Of a DNA stretch of 64,000 bases, positions 54,975 through 63,758 are shown in pieces. Source of the stretch: Saprospiraceae bacterium (GTDB taxonomy: Bacteria > Bacteroidota > Bacteroidia > Chitinophagales > Saprospiraceae); assembly GCA_028285545.1 (NCBI GenBank), contig JANQPA010000120.1, positions 124,001-188,000 on the forward strand. Direction: 5' to 3'. The notes under the pieces are model-generated. The model saw only the letters and a program-made list of their open reading frames with translations. It had not been told where the DNA came from and did no database searches. Position 1 is the stretch's first letter, and each line of letters starts with the position of its first letter. The translations under genes and the position numbers were made by a program.

Positions 54975-55011
54975 CGTAAATTTAAAATGTCAACTTCCAG
55001 CACATCAGGAA

Positions 55012-55043
55012 TTTGATATTTTATTAAGACAAAATTACCTTTG
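55012..55043 (+). promoter_or_regulatory. Bacteroidota-type promoter ahead of a terminator hairpin
   Basis: TTTG (55012-55015), 20 bases, then TACCTTTG (55036-55043): both boxes are perfect and the spacing is right. The predicted start is at about 55049, only a few bases before the hairpin at 55056. It would serve the PD-(D/E)XK-like gene at 55106. Confidence 0.6.
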
Positions 55044-55055
55044 AATTATATAGAA

Positions 55056-55095
55056 AGCTATTGTCGGATTAACCTTCCGATAATAGCTTTTTTTT
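55056..55095 (+). terminator. Terminator between atpG and the downstream gene
   Basis: A 13-bp stem (55056-55068 with 55076-55088; one G-U) followed by T residues to 55095. It would end the atp transcript. It also lies in the leader of the promoter at 55012-55043, where it could attenuate the next gene. Confidence 0.8.
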
Positions 55096-55105
55096 ATTTT
55101 GTAAC

Positions 55106-55702
55106 ATGCAATTTCAGGAAAGTGATATCATTTTTAATTTTGATCCCATTTGGCATGCCAGAAAATATGATGATCATCGATTTTATAGTCGACTTAGTGG
55201 TGCCGGCCTAAAGGCTGTCGACTTTATTACCATATTGCATAATAGACAACTTGTTTTCTGGGAAATAAAAAATTTTTCACGAAGAAAGCCAGAACTTAGA
55301 CTCGATCCTCTCCAAAAAATAAAAGATAATCAAGAAACATTTGCCTTAGATATGAGCCAAAAAGTAAAGGATACTTTTAGGGCATTGAATGCAATTCATC
55401 ATTATTATAAAAGGAAATGGACTTATTATCCTCGCAAATGGCTCAAGCAACATCTTTCCAACTCACAAAGAAACTGGTATTTTTGGTTTAGAGCCTATGA
55501 GCTATCATCTGCTCCTGAAAATTGTAAGTTTATCTTACTCGCAGAAACGGATCAGGGAGATCAGCTGCCCGATTTTCAATGGCCTATACATAAAGAATTG
55601 AGCAGTCTTGTTTCAGAAACTAACATTTTCGACGTTTCGAGAGCTAACGAAATGGAGGGCATTCACATAAGCAGAGCCAATACATCGTTCCATCCACGAT
55701 AA
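55106..55702 (+). CDS. PD-(D/E)XK-like protein of unknown function
   Basis: A 198-residue soluble protein. GLKAVDFITILHNRQLVFWEIKNF holds the D...E-x-K pattern of the PD-(D/E)XK nuclease fold (Asp in VDF, Glu and Lys in WEIKNF; shown in parts). A basic stretch follows (NFSRRKPELRLDPLQKIKDN). The C-terminal half is Trp/Tyr-rich (HHYYKRKWTYYPRKWLKQH) with a YELSSAPENCKFILLAETD strand. I do not recognise the family. The gene lies alone between the atp operon and the efflux operon with its own predicted promoter and leader hairpin. Confidence 0.62.
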   Translation: MQFQESDIIFNFDPIWHARKYDDHRFYSRLSGAGLKAVDFITILHNRQLVFWEIKNFSRRKPELRLDPLQKIKDNQETFALDMSQKVKDTFRALNAIHHYYKRKWTYYPRKWLKQHLSNSQRNWYFWFRAYELSSAPENCKFILLAETDQGDQLPDFQWPIHKELSSLVSETNIFDVSRANEMEGIHISRANTSFHPR

Positions 55703-55797
55703 TTAACGATTCAACAAAAGCAAATTACAGTTCAATCAATAGTGGTCGATTTTAATTTTAAAAGACCTCACCTTTGAAAAAATGAAAATTGATAAAG

Positions 55798-57186
55798 ATG
55801 AATCGCATAAGACCAATGTTCACATTACTGATTTTGTTGATACCCTTCAGTGCCTTTACTCAGCAAATCCTGGATCAATATATACAGAAGGCCCTGGAAA
55901 GTAACATCGCCCTCCAACGCAAAGAGCTATCCTATGCCAAAAGCCTCGAAGCTCTAAAAGAAGCCAAAGCCATGTTTTTACCCTCTTTGATGCTTGATGC
56001 CAGATATTCGGTGGCACAGGGCGGGCGGGCATTTGAATTTCCAGTTGGAGATCTTATGAATCCTGTTTACTCCAACCTGAATTTAATCAACGGTATCAAT
56101 CAGGCTACTACCCCGGATTATCCTACCATTGCCGAATACCCTCAAATTGAGAACCAACAAGTTAACTTCTTGCGGCAAACAGAACAGGAAACCAAATTGA
56201 GAGTGGTTTGGCCGGTATTGAACAATGCTATTCTAAATAATCAAAAAATAAAGGCCAATATGATGGAAGCGGAAGGCTTGTCGGTTCAGATTTACAAAAG
56301 AGAATTGGTCAAGGAAGTAAAAATCGCTTATTTTAATTACCTCAAAGCTAATGCAGGACTGGATCTTTATGAAAACACTCTTAAGCTTTTGGAGGAAAAT
56401 GTCAGAACTGCAAAGAGCCTGGTCGATAATCATAAGGCCACCATTGATGTAATATACTCAGCCGAAGCTCAGCAAAAGGCTGTAGAACAACAGTTGGCAA
56501 CTGCTCAAAAAAATAAAAATGTAGCTGCCGCCTATTTTAACTTCCTGCTAAACCGCGAATATCAAGAAACTATCGAGTTGAGTGAAATTCAAAATCAACC
56601 GCTAGAAATACTTTCCATAGAGGAAGCTAGAAATCAAGCTTTCCGTTCGAGAGAGGAATTTCAACAACTGAATTATTTCCTGGCTGCTTCTCAAAATGAT
56701 ATAAAAAGAAACAAAGACCAGAATATACCTAATCTAAACCTGGTAGTGGATTATGGAATACAAGGCACTAATTACTCCCTTAACAGAGATGCCGATTTTG
56801 TTATGGGGTCGGTTATTATGACATGGAATATTCTGGATTTTAAGAGAAAACATCAAGTTCAGCAAGCTCATATTGCCAAAGCCGAAGTCAATATGCAAAA
56901 AAACGAAACCTATCAACAGATTGGTTTACAGGTAGTCAGTGCTTTTCATGAACTGGAAGCTTCCCGTAAATCCATTGAAGCTGCCAAGGCAGAGGTCCAA
57001 TCTGCACGCCAGGCTTTTCGTCTTGTCAATAGAAAATATAAGCAAAATCAGGCCAACCAGGTCGCCTTTGTTGATGCTCGTACCCGACTTACCAATGCAG
57101 AACAAAATTTGATTATTTCTCGGTATGACTATCAAATTCAAATAGCGGAGTATGAACGGATTTTAGGAATGTATAAGTTTGAATAA
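55798..57186 (+). CDS. TolC family outer-membrane efflux protein
   Basis: A 462-residue outer membrane factor. After a signal peptide (ending AFTQQ) it has the two-fold repeat of the OEP family: two long helical hairpins (ALKEAKAMFLPSLMLDARYS near the start of each half-type region; ELEASRKSIEAAKAEVQSARQ near the end, in part) that form the periplasmic tunnel. It exports drugs or other solutes with the adaptor and the RND pump encoded downstream. I use the ATG at 55798 rather than the TTG three codons upstream. It is the first gene of the efflux operon. Confidence 0.92.
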   Translation: MNRIRPMFTLLILLIPFSAFTQQILDQYIQKALESNIALQRKELSYAKSLEALKEAKAMFLPSLMLDARYSVAQGGRAFEFPVGDLMNPVYSNLNLINGINQATTPDYPTIAEYPQIENQQVNFLRQTEQETKLRVVWPVLNNAILNNQKIKANMMEAEGLSVQIYKRELVKEVKIAYFNYLKANAGLDLYENTLKLLEENVRTAKSLVDNHKATIDVIYSAEAQQKAVEQQLATAQKNKNVAAAYFNFLLNREYQETIELSEIQNQPLEILSIEEARNQAFRSREEFQQLNYFLAASQNDIKRNKDQNIPNLNLVVDYGIQGTNYSLNRDADFVMGSVIMTWNILDFKRKHQVQQAHIAKAEVNMQKNETYQQIGLQVVSAFHELEASRKSIEAAKAEVQSARQAFRLVNRKYKQNQANQVAFVDARTRLTNAEQNLIISRYDYQIQIAEYERILGMYKFE

Positions 57187-57245
57187 TAACCAATCAACTT
57201 AAGCAGGTTTAAATAAAATTAAAATCAAAAATAAAGCAGATTATC

Positions 57246-58370
57246 ATGATACAAACCAAAATCACCTTCTTAATATTCATGGTTCTGGTAATTGTTTCTT
57301 GTCAACAAGATTCCTCGACTAGGCAGGCTTCAAAAGTCCAGAAAAAAGAAGTACGAACCGTTGAAGCCAAATTAATTAATCATCAGGAAGTCATCTTTGC
57401 TTCCGGTCGTCTTTCCTCAGAGGAAGAATCCAAATTAAGTTTTAAAACGGGAGGTATTATTAAAAGGATTTACGTACGAGAAGGGCAGTCTGTTAGAAAA
57501 GGCCAGTTATTGGCAGAATTGAATCTCGACGAAATCAGCGCTCAAACTCAACAAGCAAATATCGGTAAGCAGCAGGCCGAAATCAATATTGAGAACGCCA
57601 AACTTGCATTACGTCTGGCTCAAAGAGACTATGACAATACCTTGGGTTTATATCAAGATAGTGTTGCTACCCTGGAGCAGCTACAGAATGCTGAAGTTCA
57701 ATTAGAAAGTTCCAAAAATCAATTGGTTGCAGCCCAAAAAGGAAAAAACATAACTGAACAGCAAATTAATGTTGCCCAATTTAATTTGAAATATTCAAAG
57801 ATAATAGCCCCTTCCGATGGCCTTATTTTGCAAAAATTAGCCGAAGCTAATGAACTGGTCGGTCCAGGCAATCCCGTTTTTTTATTTGGATCTAAAGACA
57901 AAGCTCAGGTTATAAAAGTAAGTGTCACCGATAAAGATATTATTCATATCGAATTAGGCAATCCGGCCTCCGTTAAATTCGATGCCTATCCAGGTAAAAC
58001 CTTTAATGGCCAAGTAAGAGAAAAAGCAAGTATGGCAGATCCCTACACCAGTACTTATGAGGTCGAAATAGAGGTTCAGGCGGATGGCAAAAAACTCCTT
58101 TCTGGATTTATTGGGCAGGTAGAAATATACTCCGATACCCAGGAAGAAATGGTTCTTATTCCAATTGATGCCTTGCTAAAAGCAGATGAGCAGGTAGGAG
58201 AAGTTTTTGTCATTGATGACAGTATTGCCAGGCGTACTCGTATCGGCATTTATGGATTTAAAGGCGAAAACCTTCTTGTAAACAAAGGCCTTCTGGCAGG
58301 TGACCTGGTCATCATCGGTGGTGCAGGCTTCCTGAATGATGATGAATTAGTAATAAGTTCCAAAAGATAG
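57246..58370 (+). CDS. RND efflux periplasmic adaptor lipoprotein
   Basis: A 374-residue membrane-fusion protein with a lipoprotein signal (lipobox VIVSC). The lipoyl/barrel-sandwich hybrid half-motifs (IKRIYVREGQSVRKGQLLAEL) and (IIAPSDGLILQKLAEANELV) flank an alpha-helical hairpin (about 95-165; TQQANIGKQQAEINIENAK). A beta-barrel domain follows. It bridges the TolC protein and the RND pump in the periplasm. The pump gene starts about 200 bases downstream because copy 3 of the palindromic element is inserted between them. Confidence 0.93.
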   Translation: MIQTKITFLIFMVLVIVSCQQDSSTRQASKVQKKEVRTVEAKLINHQEVIFASGRLSSEEESKLSFKTGGIIKRIYVREGQSVRKGQLLAELNLDEISAQTQQANIGKQQAEINIENAKLALRLAQRDYDNTLGLYQDSVATLEQLQNAEVQLESSKNQLVAAQKGKNITEQQINVAQFNLKYSKIIAPSDGLILQKLAEANELVGPGNPVFLFGSKDKAQVIKVSVTDKDIIHIELGNPASVKFDAYPGKTFNGQVREKASMADPYTSTYEVEIEVQADGKKLLSGFIGQVEIYSDTQEEMVLIPIDALLKADEQVGEVFVIDDSIARRTRIGIYGFKGENLLVNKGLLAGDLVIIGGAGFLNDDELVISSKR

Positions 58371-58379
58371 TAATTCATA

Positions 58380-58557
58380 GAGGGCGTCTCATTACTTCTA
58401 CCTGTCGGTAGACAGGCGTTCCTTGCGACAGATTCTGATCCGCCAAATAATTTTCTTTTTGAGAGTATTTTTTTAAGGGAAAATGAAATTTTTCCTAAAA
58501 AAAATACTCTCAAAGAAATAATATTGGCTGGCGAATCCGTACGGATGAGACAGCCTC
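58380..58557. repeat. Nested palindromic element, copy 3, within the efflux operon
   Basis: A third copy, 178 bp, in the same plus-strand orientation. Ends GAGGGCGTCTCAT and ATGAGACAGCCTC. The first small palindrome is CCTGTCGGTAGACAGG (as in copy 2); the second is ATCCGTACGGAT (as in copy 1). The central stem (58461-58484 with 58488-58511) is 24 bp with one A-A mismatch and one G-T, and a GAA triloop. It lies between the adaptor stop and the pump start, so it would be part of the operon mRNA. Confidence 0.85.
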
Positions 58558-58572
58558 TAAAAATAACTCATT

Positions 58573-61500
58573 ATGAATCTTCCTAAGTTTGCTATAAATA
58601 ATTTCCAATTAACACTAACAGCATTTTTTGTATTCCTTGCCTTAGGAGTAGCTGCCTTACTAACGATGCCCCAACGAGAAGACCCATCTCTAAAGATCGC
58701 AAATATAATCGTGGTGGCCGTTTATCCAGGAGCGAGTCCGGCAGATATTGAAAGCCAAGTTGTAGATCCCATAGAAGAAGCTATTAATGAATTGGACGAT
58801 ATAAAAGAAATGGAAACGACCATCAGAGATGGCGTTTCGGTTACAGAGGTAGAATTTACCTTTGGAGTTGATCCGGACAAAAAATTTGATGATGTTCAGC
58901 GCCAGGTTAATAGTATTCGTGAAGATTTGCCTCAAGATTTATATCAACTGAATTTTACCAAAGCTTCTACTAATACCGTTGCTATCATGCAACTGGCCTT
59001 AGTCTCAGAGACTGCTTCCTATCAAGTTTTGAAAAAAGAAGCAGAAAATGTCAAGCGAACCATCGAAAGGGTAGATGGTGTCCGTAAGGTGGAAATTAAA
59101 GCTTATCCAGAACAAGAAATTCGCATTGCTTTGGACCCTGTGAAGATGAGCCAGATGAATGTTTCTTTAGATCAAATTGAACAAGCTATTCAGAGTAATA
59201 ATGCCAACATTCCTGGTGGAGCCATTAAAGTATCCAACAAATTATTCAATATAAAAACCTCGGGTTCTTATGATGATTTGGAGCAGATAAAAAATACTGT
59301 TGTGGGATCGGTCCAGGGGAAAATCATCTATTTGAAAAATATTGCTAAAGTATTTTTCACCTATGAAGATGAACGCTGGCTGGCCAGATACAATCAGAAA
59401 AGAAGCATTTATGTAAATGTTCAGCAGAAAGATGGTTATAATATCTTTTCTGTGACGGATCCCATAAAAGAAGACTTGAAGGCACTCAACCTGGCTGAAG
59501 ACATTGAGCTAGCCTATATTTTTGATCAATCCGTAGGCGTAAAGGATAGAGTAAGCGGATTTCTGGGCAATTTGGTCCAGGGTATCGTTTTGGTAGGTGT
59601 AATTATTTTCCTGGCTTTGGGAGTTCGATCTGCATCTATTGTAATGATGACCATTCCTTTATCCATACTGATGGGATTGTGGGCGGTCAGTAGTTTTGGT
59701 TTTTCCTTACAACAAATGTCCATTGCTGGTTTGGTGGTAGCACTTGGTCTACTGGTGGATAATTCCATTGCTATTATTGAAAATGTGGAAAGGTTTCTCG
59801 GCTTAGGCTATTCCCGTAAAGAGGCCGCTATTAGTGGCACTCAACAACTAGTTGCACCGATAACAAGTGCCACCCTAACTACCATTTTGGCCTTTGTTCC
59901 TATTATTGTTATGCCCGAAACAACAGGTGCTTTTATTCGCGCTTTACCCGTTACTGTAACTATGACGCTAACTGCATCGCTGATTATTGCTGTTACCTTA
60001 ACTCCACTACTAGCCAGCTGGATTTTAAAAGAAAAAAAGAAAAAAGAAGTAAAAAAGGCTCCTATTTTATTTACTTACATGAAAAGGTTTGTGGAAGGCC
60101 CCTATCGCAAAGGACTAAAGTGGGTATTGAACCATAAAATTTTAACCGTAGTTGTGGCCGTGGCTATGTTATTTGGAGCATTATCTCTTTTCCCTATGGT
60201 GGGAGTAGCTTTTTTTCCAAAGGCAGAGAAACCACAATTTAGGGTTACGGCTACCTTACCCAATGGCAGTAATATTGAAGCCGTTGATGAGGTTATGAAA
60301 TATGTTGAAACCGTTTTGGAAAATAATGAAAAAGTTGCCTATTATGCCACTAATATAGGTCACGGTAATCCAAGAATATATTATAATGTGGCTTCAACTA
60401 ATTACTCCAATAGCTATGGCGAAGCCTTTGTCGTGTTAAAAAAATACGAGGTAAAGGAGTTTTATGAAGTACTCGATCAGCTGAGGTCTGAATTTAAGCA
60501 ATATCCGAATGCCAGGATTGATGTTCGAGAATTTGTCCAGGGCCCGCCTTCCGAAGCACCTGTAGTCATAAAAATATTTGGTCCTGATCTGGGGCAGTTG
60601 CAAGCTTATGCCAGACAGGCAGAGAATATTGTAAAAGGTACGGAAGGAGCTATTAATGTTGAAAACCCAATCCGGACCAATAGTACTGATCTTCGGTTTA
60701 ACATCAATAGAGATAAAGCTATGATGCTGGGAGTGCCTATCTATCAAATTGACAAGACCATCCGAAGTTATGTGAATGGGACTGTGGTGGGTACTTTTAG
60801 AGATAAAGAAGCCGAGGATTATAATATGGTTATGCGCTTTGATTATGAGGATAAATTCAAATTAGAAGACTTTGACAAGCTAACAGTAGCCTCTGCTACC
60901 GGCAGTTTTATTCCTTTGGAGCAATTGGCTTCTATAACTTTTGATGAAGCCCCAAGTCGAATAACCCATTTGGATAAAGAACGTACAGCAACTATCCTTG
61001 CAGATCTGGAAAAAGAATTTACTCTTGATCAGGTGGTCGCTTCTGTGAAAACAGAGTTGGACCAGATCGATTGGGCTAATGGATACTCCTACACTTTCAA
61101 AGGAGACCTGGAAAATAGAAACGATTCATTTGGGGGTATGGGAATTGCATCTGGGATTGCCATGTTACTGATCTTTGGAGTTTTGATCGTTCAATTTAAA
61201 TCTTTCAGTCAACCCTTGATCATCTTTTCTGCTTTGCCAATGGCTATTATTGGTTCTATTTTGGCCTTATTAATTACTGGGATCAATTTTTCTTTTACCG
61301 CCTTTATTGGCCTAACCAGTTTGATAGGAATAGCCATCAACAACTCTATTGTATTAGTCGATTTTGCTAATAAACTAAGGCAACAGGGAGCAAGTGTACT
61401 GGAAGCCGCTCAACGTGCTGGAGAAGTTCGCTTTATTCCTATCGTGTTGACTACCCTGACAACGATTCTCGGCTTATTGCCTTTAACTCTTAATGGGGGG

Positions 61501-61608
61501 TCATTATGGGCACCAATGGGCTGGACAATTATTGGGGGTTTGTTGACTTCTACTACCTTCGTTTTGTTATTAGTGCCGGTATTGTATCGGTTGTTTACGA
61601 GGGAATAA
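58573..61608 (+). CDS. RND family efflux pump, inner-membrane permease (HAE1-type)
   Basis: A 1011-residue proton-driven pump with 12 transmembrane helices and two large periplasmic loops. N-terminal signature MPQREDPSLKIANIIVVAVY (in part). Helix 4 holds GLVVALGLLVDNSIAIIENVERF: the position of the second Asp in AcrB is Asn here, which is common in the VDN-type subgroup. Helix 10 keeps a Lys-free stretch with LIGIAINNSIVLVDFAN (in part). Operates with the adaptor and TolC protein upstream. The start lies 15 bases after copy 3 of the palindromic element; the gene is followed by an imperfect inverted repeat. Confidence 0.94.
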   Translation: MNLPKFAINNFQLTLTAFFVFLALGVAALLTMPQREDPSLKIANIIVVAVYPGASPADIESQVVDPIEEAINELDDIKEMETTIRDGVSVTEVEFTFGVDPDKKFDDVQRQVNSIREDLPQDLYQLNFTKASTNTVAIMQLALVSETASYQVLKKEAENVKRTIERVDGVRKVEIKAYPEQEIRIALDPVKMSQMNVSLDQIEQAIQSNNANIPGGAIKVSNKLFNIKTSGSYDDLEQIKNTVVGSVQGKIIYLKNIAKVFFTYEDERWLARYNQKRSIYVNVQQKDGYNIFSVTDPIKEDLKALNLAEDIELAYIFDQSVGVKDRVSGFLGNLVQGIVLVGVIIFLALGVRSASIVMMTIPLSILMGLWAVSSFGFSLQQMSIAGLVVALGLLVDNSIAIIENVERFLGLGYSRKEAAISGTQQLVAPITSATLTTILAFVPIIVMPETTGAFIRALPVTVTMTLTASLIIAVTLTPLLASWILKEKKKKEVKKAPILFTYMKRFVEGPYRKGLKWVLNHKILTVVVAVAMLFGALSLFPMVGVAFFPKAEKPQFRVTATLPNGSNIEAVDEVMKYVETVLENNEKVAYYATNIGHGNPRIYYNVASTNYSNSYGEAFVVLKKYEVKEFYEVLDQLRSEFKQYPNARIDVREFVQGPPSEAPVVIKIFGPDLGQLQAYARQAENIVKGTEGAINVENPIRTNSTDLRFNINRDKAMMLGVPIYQIDKTIRSYVNGTVVGTFRDKEAEDYNMVMRFDYEDKFKLEDFDKLTVASATGSFIPLEQLASITFDEAPSRITHLDKERTATILADLEKEFTLDQVVASVKTELDQIDWANGYSYTFKGDLENRNDSFGGMGIASGIAMLLIFGVLIVQFKSFSQPLIIFSALPMAIIGSILALLITGINFSFTAFIGLTSLIGIAINNSIVLVDFANKLRQQGASVLEAAQRAGEVRFIPIVLTTLTTILGLLPLTLNGGSLWAPMGWTIIGGLLTSTTFVLLLVPVLYRLFTRE

Positions 61609-61614
61609 GGTGAT

Positions 61615-61686
61615 CACGGGTTCACGGGTATACGGATACACGGAGATTTATTAGCCGTGAACCCGTATATCCGTGAACCCGTATAC
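61615..61686. repeat. Imperfect inverted repeat of CACGGGTTCACGGG type
   Basis: ACGGGTTCACGGG and its partner CCGTGAACCCGTA units repeat within each arm and pair across an 11-base loop (61644-61654), giving a stem of about 32 bp with a few mismatches. Located just after the pump gene, without a T-run. It could act as a transcription or decay barrier. Confidence 0.7.
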
Positions 61687-61747
61687 ACCAAAGATGTTAC
61701 TTTCCTCTCCTTTTCCCATTATGCCTATAAACCAAACCAAGTAGGCT

Positions 61748-62692
61748 ATGTCATTATCAGCTAAACCCGCAATAGCATTGATGGGATTCCTTTTTTTTCT
61801 TTATCAACCATTAATGTCTCAGGAAGAAAAACCTTCCTTTGGGAAAAAAGAAACCAGCGGTTTTGATTTAAAAGGAGAAATTTATGCCATCAAAAAAACG
61901 ATACCACCATATCGCTTGCCAGAAGAATTTGAACCCGATTCATTACTGGGAACCATTTATACCAATCAATTAAATATTCCGCCCACAAATTTTAAGGACG
62001 GATTTCCTGGCCTGACCAATCGATCCGTTTGGTTTGCCATTGATTATAAGGGGACTTTTGTAGTAGACGAAGCCTCCGTTTATCGATTTAAAATCAAGTC
62101 TGATGATGGTTCTCGCCTATATGTTGATGGAGAAGAAGTGATCAATAATGACGGTATGCATGGACCTAAGGAGAAAGAAGGACAGATTTTTCTGGAGGAA
62201 GGGACTCACCATATTCGCATCAAGTATTTTCAAGGTTTCCCCCATCTTCTCTGTCTACAATTGTGGATGGCTAAGGGAGAAGGGCCCTTTGGTTTTTTCG
62301 ATTCTGAAGACCTGCCATCTGGTCCTTCTTTAAAGGAAAAACTTAAAAAAAGATTTATTCTTGCTGATACTTTACTTTTTGCAAGCAATAGTTTTGAGTT
62401 GTCTCCTAAAGCTGATCCAGTACTCGATAAATTATACTCCGTACTTAGAGATACCTCTTCCTATCAATGGATTGAAATAATTGGACATACTGATGACGTA
62501 GGGGAAGAGCTCTATAATATGAATTTATCCTTAAGACGAGCCCAATCTGTAAAAAATTATTTTGAAATAAAAGGCATTCCCAAGGTCAAAATAAAAACCT
62601 TTGGAAAAGGAGAAACCTCCCCGCTTAGAAAGAATACAAATGCTGCAAATAGAGCCATAAACCGACGGGTGGAAATTCTAGTTCGGGAATGA
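61748..62692 (+). CDS. PA14 domain - OmpA C-terminal domain protein
   Basis: A 314-residue secreted or periplasmic protein with a signal peptide (about 1-24). A PA14 domain (about 50-165) includes VYRFKIKSDDGSRLYVDGEEV (in part) and EEGTHHIRIKYFQG. The last 120 residues form an OmpA-type peptidoglycan-binding domain: NSFELSPKADPVLDKLYSVL, IEIIGHTDDVGEELYNMNLSLRRAQSVKNYF (in part) and NRRVEILV. PA14 domains bind carbohydrates; OmpA domains hold diaminopimelate, so this protein may link the wall to surface glycans. Confidence 0.9.
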   Translation: MSLSAKPAIALMGFLFFLYQPLMSQEEKPSFGKKETSGFDLKGEIYAIKKTIPPYRLPEEFEPDSLLGTIYTNQLNIPPTNFKDGFPGLTNRSVWFAIDYKGTFVVDEASVYRFKIKSDDGSRLYVDGEEVINNDGMHGPKEKEGQIFLEEGTHHIRIKYFQGFPHLLCLQLWMAKGEGPFGFFDSEDLPSGPSLKEKLKKRFILADTLLFASNSFELSPKADPVLDKLYSVLRDTSSYQWIEIIGHTDDVGEELYNMNLSLRRAQSVKNYFEIKGIPKVKIKTFGKGETSPLRKNTNAANRAINRRVEILVRE

Positions 62693-62749
62693 AGCCTGAA
62701 AATCCCGCCTAATAATCCTATCTTTAGGCGGACCATGAAGGAAAACAAT

Positions 62750-63754
62750 ATGAAAGCCATTATTCCAGTCGCGGGTGCAGGTACACGCTTAAGACCTCTT
62801 ACTTATACGCAGCCAAAGCCATTGATTCCAGTAGGAGGTAAACCTATTATTTCTTATATAATTGATCAATTGGTAGGTGAGGGGATCAAAGATTTTGTAT
62901 TTGTAATAGGTTATTTAGGGGAAAAAATTAAAAACTATGTTGAGTCTACCTACCCTGATTTAAAAAAAGAATTTGTCCTGCAAGAGAAGCGCCTAGGTTC
63001 TGCCCATGCTATTTGGGTGGCAAGGGAGTTTATTGAGAGCACGGACGAGGTAGTTGTTTTTTTTGGAGATACCATCCTCGATTTTAATGTCAAAAAAGTT
63101 TTGGAAGATCCTTATTCAATTTTGGCTGCCAAAAAAGTCAAAGATCCTCGGCAATTCGGAGTGGTGGAGTATGATGATGTTGGTAAAGTAAAAAAGGTAG
63201 TTGAAAAACCCAAAATTCCCAAGTCGGACCTGGCTATGGTTGGGTTTTATAAGATAAAAGAAGTTGATCGCTTACTTGGAGCCCTGGAATTTAATATCAA
63301 TAATGATATCCGGACAGAAGGAGAATTCCCTTTAACAGATGCCTTGATGCGAATGATAGAGGAAGGCGTTGAGTTCAAAACTACAATCGTAGATAATTGG
63401 TTTAATTGTGGGAAAAAAGAAGTCCTGCTGGAAACCAATGCTATGATTTTAGATAAAGAAGGACTTACGGATTACCCGCCTTATGAAAATACCATTATCA
63501 TTCATCCGGTGAGAATTGGGAAAAACTGCAAAATCAGCAATTCAATCATCGGGCCACATGTCACGGTAGGGAATAATGTCAGCATACATAGAGCGATCCT
63601 GAAAAACTCGATTATAGGCAATTATGCTGCAATTAATGAAATAATATTACAAAATTCTGTCGTTGGGAACGATGCAGCCATCACGGGTATGCGACAAAGC
63701 TTAAATATTGGAGATAATACCGAAATTGATTTTAGCCATTCTCAGAAAACCTAA
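62750..63754 (+). CDS. Sugar-phosphate nucleotidyltransferase with left-handed beta-helix tail
   Basis: A 334-residue NDP-sugar pyrophosphorylase-like protein. The N-terminal GT-A domain carries the signature AGAGTRLRPLTYTQPKPLIP, then GSAHAIW (substrate-binding), VVVFFGDTI (metal Asp), VVEKPK and DNWFNCGKKEVLLETN. The C-terminal hexapeptide repeats (IGKNCKISNSIIGPHVTVGN, and so on) form a left-handed beta-helix. It likely makes dTDP-, UDP- or GDP-sugar for cell-surface glycans; the sugar is not determined. The frame also has an ATG 15 bases upstream, but AAGGA precedes the ATG at 62750. Confidence 0.9.
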   Translation: MKAIIPVAGAGTRLRPLTYTQPKPLIPVGGKPIISYIIDQLVGEGIKDFVFVIGYLGEKIKNYVESTYPDLKKEFVLQEKRLGSAHAIWVAREFIESTDEVVVFFGDTILDFNVKKVLEDPYSILAAKKVKDPRQFGVVEYDDVGKVKKVVEKPKIPKSDLAMVGFYKIKEVDRLLGALEFNINNDIRTEGEFPLTDALMRMIEEGVEFKTTIVDNWFNCGKKEVLLETNAMILDKEGLTDYPPYENTIIIHPVRIGKNCKISNSIIGPHVTVGNNVSIHRAILKNSIIGNYAAINEIILQNSVVGNDAAITGMRQSLNIGDNTEIDFSHSQKT

Positions 63755-63758
63755 GCTA

